From Sycobia sp. Sy_11 (lineage: Eukaryota; Arthropoda; Insecta; Hymenoptera; Epichrysomallidae), in contig JACCIC010000053.1 of assembly GCA_018907035.1 (NCBI GenBank), forward strand, positions 2,038,501-2,102,500: 64,000 bases of DNA, read 5' to 3'. The notes below the pieces were generated by a model. That model saw nothing but the letters and a program-made list of their open reading frames with translations, ran no database searches and was not told the origin of the DNA. The translations under genes were made by a program, and so were the position numbers. Shown here piece by piece: positions 45,721 through 57,793 of the stretch (position 1 is its first letter; each line of letters begins with the position of its first letter).

Positions 45721-48700
45721 GGGTATATATAAATGGCCGAGGTTGATCGATCGGAAATACAATAACAATGGAGAGAGTTTTTTATTTGTGCAGGTTTTGG
45801 TAAATAGTAAATTAAAAAATATATCAGTAATACCGAATAATACGATATTCCTAAGTAATTTTATCACTTATTGTTCTAATTTTTTTGTTTGACACTATGT
45901 TTTCTAGTTATCATTTTATCACGACCATCTCGTTTTTTAAGCATTAAATATAATGTCATCGATTTTTTTCATTGCGCCGGAATTAGAACTGTTTGGTTTC
46001 TGCAATATTAGTCAAATTGTACGTAAAATTTTAAATAACGGAAAATATAAAAAATATAGAGTTAAAGTAGAACAGGAAAACGATATCCTTAAAAATGATA
46101 ATATATAGCAGTATACACACGTATTTTCTCTCCACTGCTTTCATAAAGAAAAATATTTTATTCATTACGAAAGAAATTCAATCGATTGTTCCATTAAATC
46201 GTTATATATTGTGTCGTTTACATCTATAATGTTTTTACTCTGTCATACTTTATAACCTTTGTATTTATTTTTATATAATTCCCATTAGTCTTTAATCATG
46301 TTTATATGAATAAAATCAGAAAATCTTAAATCTTGGAAAAATACGTTCTTACATCCTTACGAGCATTTAATTTTGAACTAATTTAATCGTAAATTGTACA
46401 TCGCGCACCCATATGGCATTTCGTCGCAATGGGATCCATAAATTATCGCCACAAGCATAATGCGCGATAAGCCACGGAATACGCGCAATTTTCGTCCGAC
46501 GGTCAAAATTCAATGACGCCCGCGCCAAGAGCGGCCGAACATACGAGCTAATTATCATTTTTCCAATTAATATTGTATATTGCAATGCGCCGATTAATGC
46601 CGGCGAGCGCTCGAGCAGCGAGACAAAATCGTTGCACTGATGAATTTAACGAAATTCAGCGTGTCGTTCGCCGTTATCAACGTCGTTATACAAAACCGTT
46701 TGTACATTCGTTGAGACAATAAATTGATATAATTATTATGGGAAGCATAGATTTTTAGTTAACGAAAACGAAAAAAAAAAAAAAACAAAAAAATTTTTGT
46801 TGTATACGGTCGTTCCGGCAATTTCGGAACATCGCGACGTTACCGCGAATTTCGCGAGTGTCAGCTCTTTCGGACATTTTCAGATGCTGCGTCGCGATAA
46901 TCAGAATAAAACGTTACTGTCCGTCAAGCGAGTTTTCATGAAATTTTGCGTTGAATTTCCGTCGTTTCTCAAAATGTTAAAATAAGTTTAATTTTTTGAG
47001 ACTTTATTAATAATTTTAGAATCTGAAGAGTTAGCAATTTATATAACAGAGTGCATTATTGCCTTTGAATCGATTACATATTAATATCGTGTCACTTAAA
47101 ATATTACTTTCAATTCAATTGTAATTTTGTGCCCACGATACTCTAAAAGTTGGAATTGCAAAATTATTGTAATTTAATACTATTAATTTTCATTTAAAAA
47201 ATATTTCACTACAACATTTTCAAAAGTAACAGAGCCCGTACAGTATAATTACCTATAACTAAAGAAGTTCGTTAAACTATGTTCTCCGTTATCAAGTAAA
47301 TATCTCGTTAAATTACATCAAGCGAGTATTTTCTTGAATTGAAAAAATATTTACTACATGTAAAATTAAATCATTCGACTTAAATAAATAAACCGCTCGT
47401 TCGATGGAACAAATATACTTGCTTAATTTTGAAAAATAGATTTATTCCTAACTCAAGACGATATGTTGATACTTGATAATAGAATATATTTCCTTTCTAG
47501 GTCGAAGCGTACTCTAATGAATTCAATTTCATCCATTTATAAAAAAAATAACTCATAAATGTACAAAAAACTTATTTATTGCAAAAATAAAATTCAACAT
47601 TAAGTAGTAATAATTTTACAATTGGAAAGAAAAACCAGCAAATGCTATATTCATTGTCATGAAAACTTGGACCGTTGAGAGATTCTAATTCGATTCTTCT
47701 GTTATATACTGCGAAATTTCTTGCAATTATTCGAGAAATAACTTTAAAGTACAAATCAAAAATTTACTGTACAATTTTATATTTGTTTCAACATTTTATT
47801 TCTAACGAACAAAGTTTCAATAATATAATATAAATGTAATTTTTTACTAATGTTCCTCAAAATTTTTTCTGTGATGCAGTTAGCCACTTTTGGTCAGATA
47901 TTTTTAATACTGTTGAGAATATTCGACTAAACATGAGCAACATGTAATTGAAGTTTTATTTATTTATTCACATGGAAATTCGAGTAATGAATTTTTTTTT
48001 TCATTTGATGTTATTGCACTAATAAAGTCTGTGCTAATAATACTAATGCTCTTTGTATTTGCGAAAAAATATATTAATTCATGAAATAAAATGTATTAAT
48101 TTAATTCTTTATCCATTTAGGAAGACAATGTAACTAAAAATTTCATTGGTTCTTCAAGTAATTGTTGACAGTGTACTCTCAGTGCTGGTTCAATTGAAAA
48201 CTCTAAAAGTTCGTCTTAAAATTGTTTGAACTGCAGTTTATAAAACACTCATATACCTTATCCCATGTCTATGAACAATGAAACTGTTCAATGAAACTCT
48301 AGGATTTCACTAACAATTTGCTTTGAATTAATGAAAACCGCTTGACTGTGAAAGAAACACGATTGTGAAATTTATGCCAGTAAATCAAGGAATATTTCAC
48401 TGTTGATAAAGTTAGATTTGGATTTACACTGCGTAAATAGCTGAATATTCACGGATATGCTATAGACTTGATTTATATATTCTCATCGGTAAAGTTTGCA
48501 TTCGTTAATTGATCATTTGCTCTTATAGTACGTATGTACGAATACATCAAAGTATTATCAGAGTATATAGGAAGTATATCGGAGACATAAAGAGCGAGCT
48601 GGTCACGCACGAAATCAAGCATATGTTAGTCCCATACCGTCGCCCTTCGATCTTTCTCTACTCTTTCAATTAGGATTTATGAAAACCACCCCGCTGTTAA

Positions 48701-48950
48701 AGCAGCAGTGAAATTTTAGCTGTCGTAACGGTGGACTACTCGATATTCAACTCTACATAGATATATACGTATGGAAAACTCGTCGCTCGTAAATGACGAA
48801 GAATTTACAACACATTGATTTTGCTGCGGTGAAAGTGCCACGATTTTTGTTCTCCCTGCCACCGAAGCGACTTCCACCAGCATAAATTTACGGATAGATT
48901 AAAATTAGCACTGTAAGTATACATGTGAGGGAGATATAATAAAAAAAAAA
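45721..48950. other. 3.2-kb AT-rich stretch free of microsatellites
   Basis: The longest part with essentially no dinucleotide array. Stops are frequent. The 72-codon minus frame at 46,367-46,585 and the 62-codon plus frame at 46,797-46,985 are repeat-free but short. A 30-codon plus frame at 48,793-48,885 (MTKNLQHIDFAAVKVPRFLF) and a GTAAGT near 48,912 lie at its right edge. No gene recognised. Confidence 0.6.
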
Positions 48951-49537
48951 AAGTCACCATGCGCAGCCTTACGTGTCGCTCCCTGAACTGCCGCGCCGCC
49001 TCTTTTTCCGGCGCCTCCGCCTCCGGGGGCCCCGTCGGGCCTGATGGGGGCCCGGGACGCCGTGGGCTCCTCCCGGCCGGGCTCTCAGGGCCGTCGCCGC
49101 CGCTACGCCGCCGCTCCGGCCGCCCTCGCGCGGCTCGCGGGGCGCCTCGATAGCCTGCCGCGGGGGCCCACCACTCGCCGGCCCCGAGCCGGGCCCCGTC
49201 GTGGCTGATGCTCGACGACGACGGCGCGCGTCTCCTCCCACGTCCTCGCCGCAGGCTTGCGCCGCCGGCGCTCAGGGCCGAGGGCCCGGCTCTCCACCGG
49301 GCTCGCCGACTCCTCGTGACCGTCGAGCCGCTTGGCATCCGCGGCCCCGACCAGCTCCGCCGCCGGGCGGCCTGCTATCACCTCGACGATGAGCGCGGGC
49401 CCGCGAGCTCCATTCAACATCACCGTCCCCCGTGGCTTCGAGGCCGGCCGCGCGCGCGTCTCGCCGCGCGAGGGTGCGCTGGGGCTGGTCCGGTGCGGGC
49501 GCCGCGGGGCCCCTACATCCTGCGCGGCGGCGACGAA

Positions 49538-49571
<34 letters not shown>

Positions 49572-49740
49572 GGCGGGACGGGCTTCCTCTTCCGCGCTGG
49601 CTCGCGACGAGGCTTCCTCCGTCGTCGCTCGCGAGGCGCGGCCCGAGGATCGACTTTGTCGCCTGTCCGCGCCTATTGCCGAGGCGCTGCCAGCGCGAGC
49701 GTCGAGCGAAGGCGCGCTTTATTCCAACGTCGCTCTAACT
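48951..49740. other. extremely GC-rich block with open frames on both strands
   Basis: GC content jumps at about 48,955, just after an A12 run, and stays very high until about 49,740. Open frames longer than 100 codons exist in several registers on both strands, all Arg/Ala/Pro/Gly-rich. One minus frame (49,338-48,805) continues past the block edge to a TAA in AT-rich DNA. Another (49,423-49,103) reads MLNGARGPALIVEVIAG with a mildly hydrophobic start. GAC triplets lie at 49,543-49,570. It could be a GC-rich mobile-element fragment, a coding exon or a CpG island. Codon registers do not distinguish these by eye. Confidence 0.5.
49543..49570. repeat. (GAC)n trinucleotide repeat
   Basis: About nine units. 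They read as Asp on the plus strand in one frame and Val on the minus strand. Confidence 0.92.
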
Positions 49741-49855
49741 GCACTGTATGTGTATATATATAAATGTATGTATGGCCCCTTGGAATTCGCTGCCGCACAT
49801 CTAACCGAGCGTCATCGGCAGCTCAAGATCGCGTGCACTTGGCCAAGGGACAGAT

Positions 49856-49859
<4 letters not shown>

Positions 49860-49893
<34 letters not shown>
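49860..49893. repeat. (GA)n microsatellite
   Basis: About 16 GA units, 18 bases upstream of the candidate start codon at 49,912. Confidence 0.94.
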
Positions 49894-49896
<3 letters not shown>

Positions 49897-49911
49897 TAGA
49901 TAGATAGTGAA

Positions 49912-50283
49912 ATGCCAGCTCTCTCGCCAGAGCGCCTCGCCTATCGCTATCTGTGCCACGCGCTCCGAATGCAGCGTCGCCGCGTCGACGACGGCACGTG
50001 TCGCTGGCGTCCACCACCAATACCACTGCAGCTACCACGACCACCACCACCACCACCACCAGCAGCAGCAGCAGCAGCAGCAGGCGCACCAGCACAAGAG
50101 CGTGAGCGTAGGCGCTCACCGGGTCCCGCTCTCGGTCTCCGAGACGAGACGGCGTTCGACGTCGGACGCTGTCCGACGAGCGACGATCGCCCCGAAATTC
50201 CCGACGTGGCCAGCACGCGCGTCCGTATACAGCCGGACGATATCTCGAAGTTTTTCGGCGACGCTGTCGCTGAGACTGACTGG

Positions 50284-50295
<12 letters not shown>
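49912..50295 (+). CDS. candidate first exon or short gene, low-complexity N-terminal half
   Basis: An ATG at 49,912 (context GTGAAATGC) opens 127 codons to a TGA at 50,293. Residues 44-67 are Pro then Ala runs encoded by CAC-CAG triplets. The C-terminal half is acidic and balanced (for example PTSDDRPEIPDVASTRV, then IQPDDISKFFGDAVAETD), unlike the Arg-rich chance frames nearby. The overlapping frame from 49,907 reads the triplets as His then Gln runs and stays open longer; such His/Gln runs are common in insect regulatory proteins, so frame choice is unsettled. A GTGTGTGTG run at about 50,283-50,292 might hide a donor site. No domain recognised. The GA array just upstream fits a 5' UTR. Confidence 0.18.
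50041..50083. repeat. (CAC)n-(CAG)n trinucleotide repeat
   Basis: About six CAC then eight CAG units. In-frame triplets tolerated without frameshift are typical of coding repeats, but this alone does not prove coding. Confidence 0.92.
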
Positions 50296-50314
<19 letters not shown>

Positions 50315-50694
50315 CGAGCCAGATAAAGGGTCAGAGTTAAAGGGTAGGCGGGTGGATTGGGTACTCGTAGGCGAAGTGGCGCGATGCCGCGGGTCGCGCG
50401 CGCGCTCCACGCGAGCGTATCTTTGCGGGGAGATACGACGACTGGCGGGTGATCCGCGAATTCTCCGCCGCTCGCGCAGCCTCCGACACAGAGGGAGAGA
50501 GAGAGTGAGAGAGAGTGAGAGAGAGAGAGAGAGAGACAAACAGCGCGCCGCTGCCGTAACCCTCGGTGCCACCGCCGTCGCCGCCAACGCCGCCGCCGCG
50601 ACGCGGAGCGCCCTGTGCACATGCGTTAAAAGCGCGGCGTGCCTCCGCTCGCGCGCTCGTGCCCGTGCGAGAGAGAGAGAGGCAGTCTCCTCCG

Positions 50695-50739
50695 CTGGCT
50701 GGCTGGCTGGCTGGCTCGCTCGCTCACTCGCTCGCTCGC
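50695..50739. repeat. (GGCT)n-(CGCT)n tetranucleotide array
   Basis: About five GGCT units pass into about six CGCT units with one variant. Confidence 0.9.
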
Positions 50740-51080
50740 GCATCCCCGCGCGAGGGGAGCGAGGAACGACCTCCCCGCCGGCGCGAGCCTCCTCTCCCTC
50801 CTCTTCCTCCTCCTCCTCCACCTCGTCGCGCCCCCGTTTTCTCTCGCCCTTTATTGTACGTATAGATATATGTCCCCGTATATTGGTCTCGCCTGCCGGA
50901 CCCCCCATCTCGCCCCCCCCCCGCGGCCGGTGCTGTCATTGCTGCCCGCTCGACGCGCCGCGCGTGCTCCATGCGCGCGTCCGTGAAAGATGTATATGTA
51001 TTTTATGCGCGCGTGTGCGCGTAATTTGGGACGATGATAAGCGCGATTGGAGGAGACTGATCTTCTCGCTGCTCGTCGGT

Positions 51081-51082
<2 letters not shown>

Positions 51083-51125
<43 letters not shown>
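51083..51125. repeat. (CT)n microsatellite
   Basis: About 20 CT units with one GT interruption near the left end. Confidence 0.94.
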
Positions 51126-51127
<2 letters not shown>

Positions 51128-51340
51128 ATGGTTGATTCGCGGACGAGCGCTCGGAGGCGGCCAAAAGAGGCAGACAATGCGAGGGTCGGGCATCGGCGAC
51201 GGGGAGAAATCTGGACTTTGGAGAGATCGAGCTCGTTCCCGAGTGTTTTTAGGTGGCATAATGACAGAAGGGCGCCCGCCGAGCTTTTTGCTTCTTTCGG
51301 ACTGGTTCGCGAACTTTTTGCGTTTAATTAGGCTTGGTTT

Positions 51341-52830
51341 TGCTCTAAAGCTCGCCTCGATAGTCAAGAAATTCTTTGTTTGTAATTTTTCCAATTCCTA
51401 CATACGTCACCTACATCGTATTTCAATAAAACATGATATTTTATATCATATACCGCGATTCGTATGTCAAACAGAGTTAATAAATTCGTTTTCTTTTGGG
51501 TGGGGGGAGGGGGGTAGGTACTTCTTTATCGTTTGCTCAGAAGCTAATGTTGAAGATGCGAACTTATTAAATTACTATTCACGTCTTTTGGATCGAGGCA
51601 TTGAACGAGGTGGACAGTTAATTTTTTTTTCTTCTTCTGGACTTCTTATAAAAATTATATATTTAAATCTAGTAGATTAAAGCGTTGAGAAAAACCGCTA
51701 ATTTCGTCCGTTTCTTAATTAGTCGCGGTATAATAATTATGAGAATAATCTAATTTAATCGAGTATAAAGTGATGCATCGTCGTTATTTTTAGTTGTTAG
51801 GTAAAGCTTTTACTCGGAACATACCATTCGTACGTCGCTTATTCGCATTCATCGGCCGGTGAGATGCGTGGCAGAAAATTGTAATTCTTAAGTTAATTAA
51901 TTTACGTATAATTTACGTTGCTTGTTTCAAAATTTTCCACTGTATGTATTATACAAATTACTGATTCTGCCACTTGATATTTTAATGTAACGGCCTAATA
52001 TTAGACGACAAGGAAGTGAAGAGATTATTTGGGGATTTTATTCGTATACATTGATTTATAGCGCAATTGAAAATCGTAAAAATTATTTCATAACTTTTTC
52101 GCATTAATTCTCTTACTAAATGTTGCTATTAGCAAGAATATTTATTTGCAATAAGTATTAAATTCAAGCGACCACTCAATGTCCACGCACGAATAGCGGC
52201 ACATTCGCAGTAACACAAGGATATTAATAGGTGCGTAAAAATAAATCCTGAACGCGGAAACTGAAATAGACAGATTAAATGAAAAAAGTGACCTGCTTTT
52301 CTTTTTTTAAAATACTGGTTTCATAACGATAAAACAACATGAATTAAAATTATAAAAGTCGCTCAAACATGATAATAATTATACATTGTCATTTAAATTG
52401 AACAAAGACACTTTGTGAAACATTAATAGGATCCACTATACTGTAATAAATTAACAAAACAATTTACGCAGAAATTTAAAAGTGTTCGTAAGATGGTACA
52501 TAAAATCATAATAATTGGAGGATGGACTTTACTGGTAAAAAATCTAGTAATTTCAATCGTGTTAAAATAAAACTCATTACTCGACTGTAAAAATTACTAT
52601 TTCGCATAATCAAAAGTAATACAGTAATTGAATTCACGCTTAATTGTAAAATGCACTATCGCAACATTTTTTAATAAAAATTGTTCATAAAAAAACTCTC
52701 AAATACTAAGATTCCCCGTTTAAAAACAAAAAAAAAAACCTGCAACCAATATTATTATCGAGTATGGCAGTAATTATCAGCGAAAAAATACTGTAGACGC
52801 AAGCTTTACATCCTAAATCATTAAAGGGCG
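51341..52830. other. AT-rich unique stretch, microsatellite-free
   Basis: The 464-codon plus frame extends into it until 51,680. After that stops are frequent in all frames. No RNA gene or repeat family recognised. Confidence 0.6.
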
Positions 52831-53620
52831 ACTCGTTTCGACGTATCCGCAGCGCAAAAATCGCGACAGCCGTGCAGCTAATATTCCGCGGACGTTAAAA
52901 AAAAAAAAATCCAACCGCCATATACAAATGCGAGTCGGACGTGTCGCCGCTTGAAAATCCGCCCCCCCCCTCCCTCGTTTGATCGTCGCGCGCGGCCGCG
53001 CCGCGAGAAATCTCGGGATCGGTCGCTGGCGCAGTTGCGGCGCGGCGCCTCGCCTCGGGGATCGAGCGCGCCGACGATGGATTCGATCGCCGATCGCCTC
53101 GGCGCGGCCCGTCGCCGAGCTGTCGATGCGCGTTTACGCGCGCGCAGCCCTGCGGACTGCCGGTGCCAGGAGGAGCGGAGGATTAAAAAAAAAAAAAAAA
53201 AAAAAGACGACGGGCTGCCGAGCGGGCGAGTGAGAGGGTGCGAGAGGAGCGGGGGGAGGGGAGTCGAACGCGAGCAGCGAGCACGATGTCGTACTGTAGA
53301 GACTCGCTCAGCGCCCTCGGCACGGATAGGCCGCGACGTGACGCACACGCGTAGACGCACACGCGTACACGCACGCATACGTATAGATCTCTCTCTCTCT
53401 CTAACTCGCTCCGTCGGGCAGGAAATGATATAAATAGGGTACCCGCAGCCGAACCCGGGCGTCGCGGCGCACGCGCGCGAATATTCGCTGCTCTTGCCGC
53501 GTCGATGCCGTATATAATCCTCGCCCGAGTTTGTGCTGCGCACAAATGCGCGTACGGAATCGCGTATTAAATGCCGAACTATCGACGCGTGATAGATTCC
53601 GTTATGTGGACGTTTTCGTC
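52831..53620. other. GC-rich block with a 14-bp tandem repeat
   Basis: CpG-rich; an A run at about 53,187-53,205, tandem 14-bp units at 53,341-53,380 and a short CT run near 53,389-53,402. Frames on both strands up to 221 codons are Arg/Ala/Ser-rich, interrupted by Lys or Phe runs from the homopolymer. Confidence 0.55.
53341..53380. repeat. 14-bp minisatellite, about 2.8 units
   Basis: Units at 53,341-53,354, 53,355-53,368 and a partial at 53,369-53,380 with core ACGCACACGCGTA. Confidence 0.8.
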
Positions 53621-54117
53621 TCTCTCTCTCTCTCTCTCTTCGAATTTATTTTGCAGATCGTGGCGAATTGAAAATGTGACGCGCTGCTTAGTATCGCAGT
53701 TCGGTTAGATTCCGTAACTCTCGCGCTAAGCAAAAGATTTGGGGTGGTACGGGGGGGGAGGTATTTGTGAAATTTTTAGTCGCTCATGGTATGACGAACT
53801 TTCGAGAAAATAAATCGCAGGCTATACTTATTTGAAAAACCGCTTAATGATCAAGAGATTGTTAAATATACTCATGTTTCATCATAATTGCTCAGTTTTT
53901 AATCAGCAGGGAATTTTTATTATTAAATTTATGACATTTACATCAATACTGCCTCAAAGCAACAGATGATTGTTTTACATACTTATAATAAAAAATTTAT
54001 AGTAAGGAAAAAAATCGATTATAATAAAATTGCGAGTTATACTCATTATCACTATTATATATTGGTATTACTATAATGTCGGCAATGTGTAAATCATTTA
54101 ATAAACTTCTCAATCCA

Positions 54118-54122
<5 letters not shown>

Positions 54123-54163
<41 letters not shown>
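54123..54163. repeat. (TA)n microsatellite
   Basis: About 20 TA units. Confidence 0.95.
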
Positions 54164-54166
<3 letters not shown>

Positions 54167-54431
54167 ACCAATTTTATACATAGGTTACACAGTTCAAGGT
54201 CAATATTGATGAAAACCAACAAATTCTCAATTCCACAACATTATCTAGTTTTAGATTGACATGAATTTGCTATTCAAACGAAATTTCTATTGTTACAATT
54301 ATTTCTATGTGAAAAAAATTTTTTTAACGAGTATTGTCTTTTATTAAAAGATCGCAAAATCTTCAAACAAATAAATCAATAACAAATCTACTGTAAGAAT
54401 TTTCCGTATCGTATTGCGTTAAACATTAATG

Positions 54432-54435
<4 letters not shown>

Positions 54436-54493
<58 letters not shown>
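54436..54493. repeat. (TA)n microsatellite
   Basis: About 29 TA units. Confidence 0.95.
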
Positions 54494-54497
<4 letters not shown>

Positions 54498-55898
54498 CTA
54501 ATTTGAGCATTTTTTTTCAAAAGTTTGAAAATGTTTTACGGAAAAATAAAAGACATAATCGCGTGCTAGAAATTTGTCAAAATGATCCGATGACATTTTC
54601 AAGTTAATTTAACTTTGAATTTAAAGACTTAATTTTCTCTGAAGTTTTTCGACATTTTACCATCGATTTTGGAGCTGTGTCTACGTTTATGATTATATTA
54701 GTAGGATTCTATGGTTATATAGATTTATAAGACAATTATAAGACAAATTTATTACTGGAATTTTTTTTAACAGTTATATGATGAGAAAGTAAATAATTAC
54801 ATGTAACATGAAAATTAATTTTTTTTTTTTTTTGAAAATTCGTGTTCGTCGACTCGAAAAATAGAAAACAATATAAACTTCAAATTTGCCACCATTAAAA
54901 TTCTAATACCCTAAATATATAAAATAAATTTATAAAAATATAACATAAATATAAAAAAATAAACTTAAATATAAAAAAAAATTATAAAATTAAAGAGCAT
55001 CTGTTCGTAAGTTTTGGTGATCTTTGACCACGCGTTGTTAGAAATAGGATGGTGTAATAATCTAAAAAAAAAATATCTGTAATTTAAACACGCTTAGTCT
55101 ATAATTTACGGAAACAGAGGAAATCGGGACCCTGAAGTGATTGTTGTTGACCAATACGGTATTTGATCGTGTGCGCCTGTGTGTAATTATTAATTACGTA
55201 AAATTTAAGACAGACAGAAAAGAGAACGTGCAGCTTCTTCAGCGCTACTTCAGCCGTTGTTCTTGCTGTTCGATCACGATACTTTAGACATTGTACAAAT
55301 AGACTTTAGCGATATATATATATATAGCACATAGTCATTATTTGGATCGATTAAATTGCGAAATTATCCCCTTTACCATTTCGTTACGATTATGAACCCC
55401 CGTGACTCTTTTCAAGATTAACGTCACAAGCAATATAATATAATTGCAGCGTCCACGCGGTCATTATTACGTTCGCGTTGCAAAAAAAAAAACGCCAGTC
55501 CTTCCTGTTTCTACGGTTTCGCGGTTTCATTCGTACGATTTAGGTTGGAACTATCTTTCTGTACTGTGTGTTTTTACTGAACGTTGCTGTCTAATTGCAC
55601 AAGTCTCCATATACATATATCTCAAATTGGGGTCAATGTGATTAAGATATAGATCTTCAGTACCTCTGCTTTCTACATACATGTTTGAAGAAATATTATA
55701 TAAAATATTTATATAATAACTTAGTATAGAATAAAATAGTATATCATCTGCTATCGTGAAATTCACAAAACTAATGTGCCTGCAATTCAAGGCCAAGATG
55801 CTTGCGTCATTACCATCGTGACAGACCCTCAAATCGGATCCCCGCAGAAGCTCATCTCCCGGGAATAGTTCGTGAGTGAGACGGTTTAGCGTGTGACC

Positions 55899-55899
<1 letters not shown>

Positions 55900-55962
<63 letters not shown>
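55900..55962. repeat. (TA)n microsatellite
   Basis: About 31 perfect TA units, the longest pure TA array in the window. Confidence 0.95.
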
Positions 55963-55965
<3 letters not shown>

Positions 55966-56060
55966 CAGAACTCGAGCTCCATTCTTACCTGAAACAAACA
56001 AGCAGAGAAGAGGGAATTTATTATACGTGAAACAATGATACATAGTCTATATATATATAT

Positions 56061-56062
<2 letters not shown>

Positions 56063-56091
<29 letters not shown>
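56063..56091. repeat. (GA)n microsatellite
   Basis: About 14 GA units directly after a short TA run, at the AT-to-GC boundary. Confidence 0.94.
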
Positions 56092-56094
<3 letters not shown>

Positions 56095-56100
56095 GCTCGA

Positions 56101-57110
56101 TTTACAGGTGGGGAGGGGGGGGGGAGGACGGGGCGAGGTAAATTAACGAGCATCCTGGCGCGTGCAGCAAAAAGACGCTCATTCGCCGAAGGAGTTAAGA
56201 AGCTCGCGGAGCGCGACGCGCCGCCGCCGTGGTAATTAGGTTTAAATTAGAGCGCGCCCCTTTATTTTTTGTTGCTCTTGTTGTTCTTCTCGCCGACGCC
56301 GTCGCGTACGGCGCGTCTGGAGAAGTAGGCGCGCGCGCATTAATCGCTTCGGCGGATGGGGTGGGGAACGGAGGGGGACAAGAAATTTAACCCACCGCCC
56401 CGCGCGGAGCTGGTATTCAAGTGGGAGGGCGGTGGGGTGGGGGGGAATCTTCGTCTTTTTAACGTGCCTCGGCGAGCGATAGGGGGAGGTGGGGGGGAGT
56501 AAAGCAAACTTCTCTCCGGAAGTTCTGAGCTGTGGTAGAGGCGGGCCGACGGGAGTAGGGGGGGGGGCTGGGCGCGCGGAGGAACGTCTACGCGGCGTCC
56601 CAGAGCGTCGCCGGAGATGTAGAGCGTCGTCGGCAACGGGCGACGTCGGCGTACCAACGAAACCCCCCAGCCAAAGTCCAGCGGCCGTGAAACAAAGCGG
56701 GAGGGCCGCCAGCCGTGTAATTGGATTTTATACCCGCCCGACCTCCCGTCCTCGCGGCGGGTCCGACGCTTTCTCTCCCGGCGACGTACGCAGGGCGCGC
56801 GCGTCGACCGCGGCGGCGCGGCGTCGTCGTCTCGTTCGGACGTGTCCGCATGACGCGCCTCAAAATCTAGAATATAACATTGTTAAAAGCAGCCGATCGA
56901 CGATATGCGACGTCGCCGCCGAGGACGAAGGGGACGAGGACGGGGGGACGGGCCTCCCCTCCCCCCCACCACCCGCGCCCCTGATTTACCAATCGACGGT
57001 GGGCAGAACGAGAGCGAGCGACCGTGCGCGACGAACGGGGCAGGCCTAGCGCTTCGCTCGCCGTACTCCGGATCGACTTTCGTGTAAGTGCGAGCTTCTG
57101 ATGGCTGAGA
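56101..57110. other. GC-rich, G-rich block
   Basis: Plus strand carries many G runs (56,110-56,130; 56,430-56,445; 56,480-56,500; 56,558-56,568). Frames of 90-186 codons are Arg/Gly/Pro-rich. G runs spaced like this could form G-quadruplexes. No gene recognised. Confidence 0.55.
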
Positions 57111-57138
57111 ATGTGTACTATAATACTAGTGTGTATAT

Positions 57139-57142
<4 letters not shown>

Positions 57143-57188
<46 letters not shown>

Positions 57189-57189
57189 A

Positions 57190-57218
<29 letters not shown>
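57143..57218. repeat. compound (TA)n-(TG)n microsatellite
   Basis: About 22 TA units, three intervening bases, then about 14 TG units. Confidence 0.95.
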
Positions 57219-57220
<2 letters not shown>

Positions 57221-57715
57221 GTGATACAACGGACTCTTTTCGTTTCATTAGTAAAAATTGCTATTTTTTTTCTTTTTGTATTCTTCTTAGGCGAAGCATA
57301 TAACATACGTATATTATATGAATTTTAAGATATCGTATGGGCCATGATAACTGAAAATTTACCGATGAAAAAAGACTTATGGCAATTATATTATTATTAT
57401 TGATGTAGATAATTATGTAGATATACGATAACATCTACACGTATATAATTTGTTCCGCTTACAGACCTGCCCGCAATACGGACAAATCTGATCTGCGCCA
57501 CTGAGGCTTTCAGCGGAGTTGTATATATATATATATGTATATAAATAATCAGTTGCAATTATTCGACGGCAGCTCTGCGGTGCAGAAAGCGGCTCTCGGC
57601 TTAACTGAAATCGGCTCAATAATGCGTTGGACTTGTTTCGAAGATATAGATGCACATATGGTATATTTATAGTTTCGTCATCCATTATGAAAACGTCGCC
57701 GGACCGACTAGCTCT

Positions 57716-57724
<9 letters not shown>

Positions 57725-57789
<65 letters not shown>
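57725..57789. repeat. compound (CA)n-(TA)n microsatellite
   Basis: About 13 CA units pass into about 20 TA units. Confidence 0.95.

Positions 57790-57793
<4 letters not shown>

Larger units (their letters stand above)
49741..51340. other. GC-rich zone with GA/CT arrays and triplet repeats
   Basis: A short TA run (49,753-49,762), GA array (49,860-49,893), CAC-CAG triplets (50,041-50,083), further GA runs (50,297-50,314; 50,493-50,535), GGCT-CGCT array (50,695-50,739) and CT array (51,083-51,125). The 361-codon minus frame (49,823-50,908) and the 464-codon plus frame (50,286-51,680) are largely repeat translations. The zone resembles a promoter/5' exon region in composition. Confidence 0.55.
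53621..56100. other. AT-rich stretch with three TA arrays
   Basis: TA arrays at 54,123-54,163, 54,436-54,493 and 55,900-55,962. The part 54,500-55,890 is unique, very AT-rich and has A or T runs near 54,820 and 55,060. A 93-codon minus frame (55,551-55,832) is within chance length. Confidence 0.6.

Noticed and set aside
49823..50908. 361-codon minus-strand open frame
   Set aside because: Its body is translation of GA, CAC-CAG and GGCT repeats (Ser-Leu, Leu/Val and Ala runs) in DNA where stop codons are scarce.
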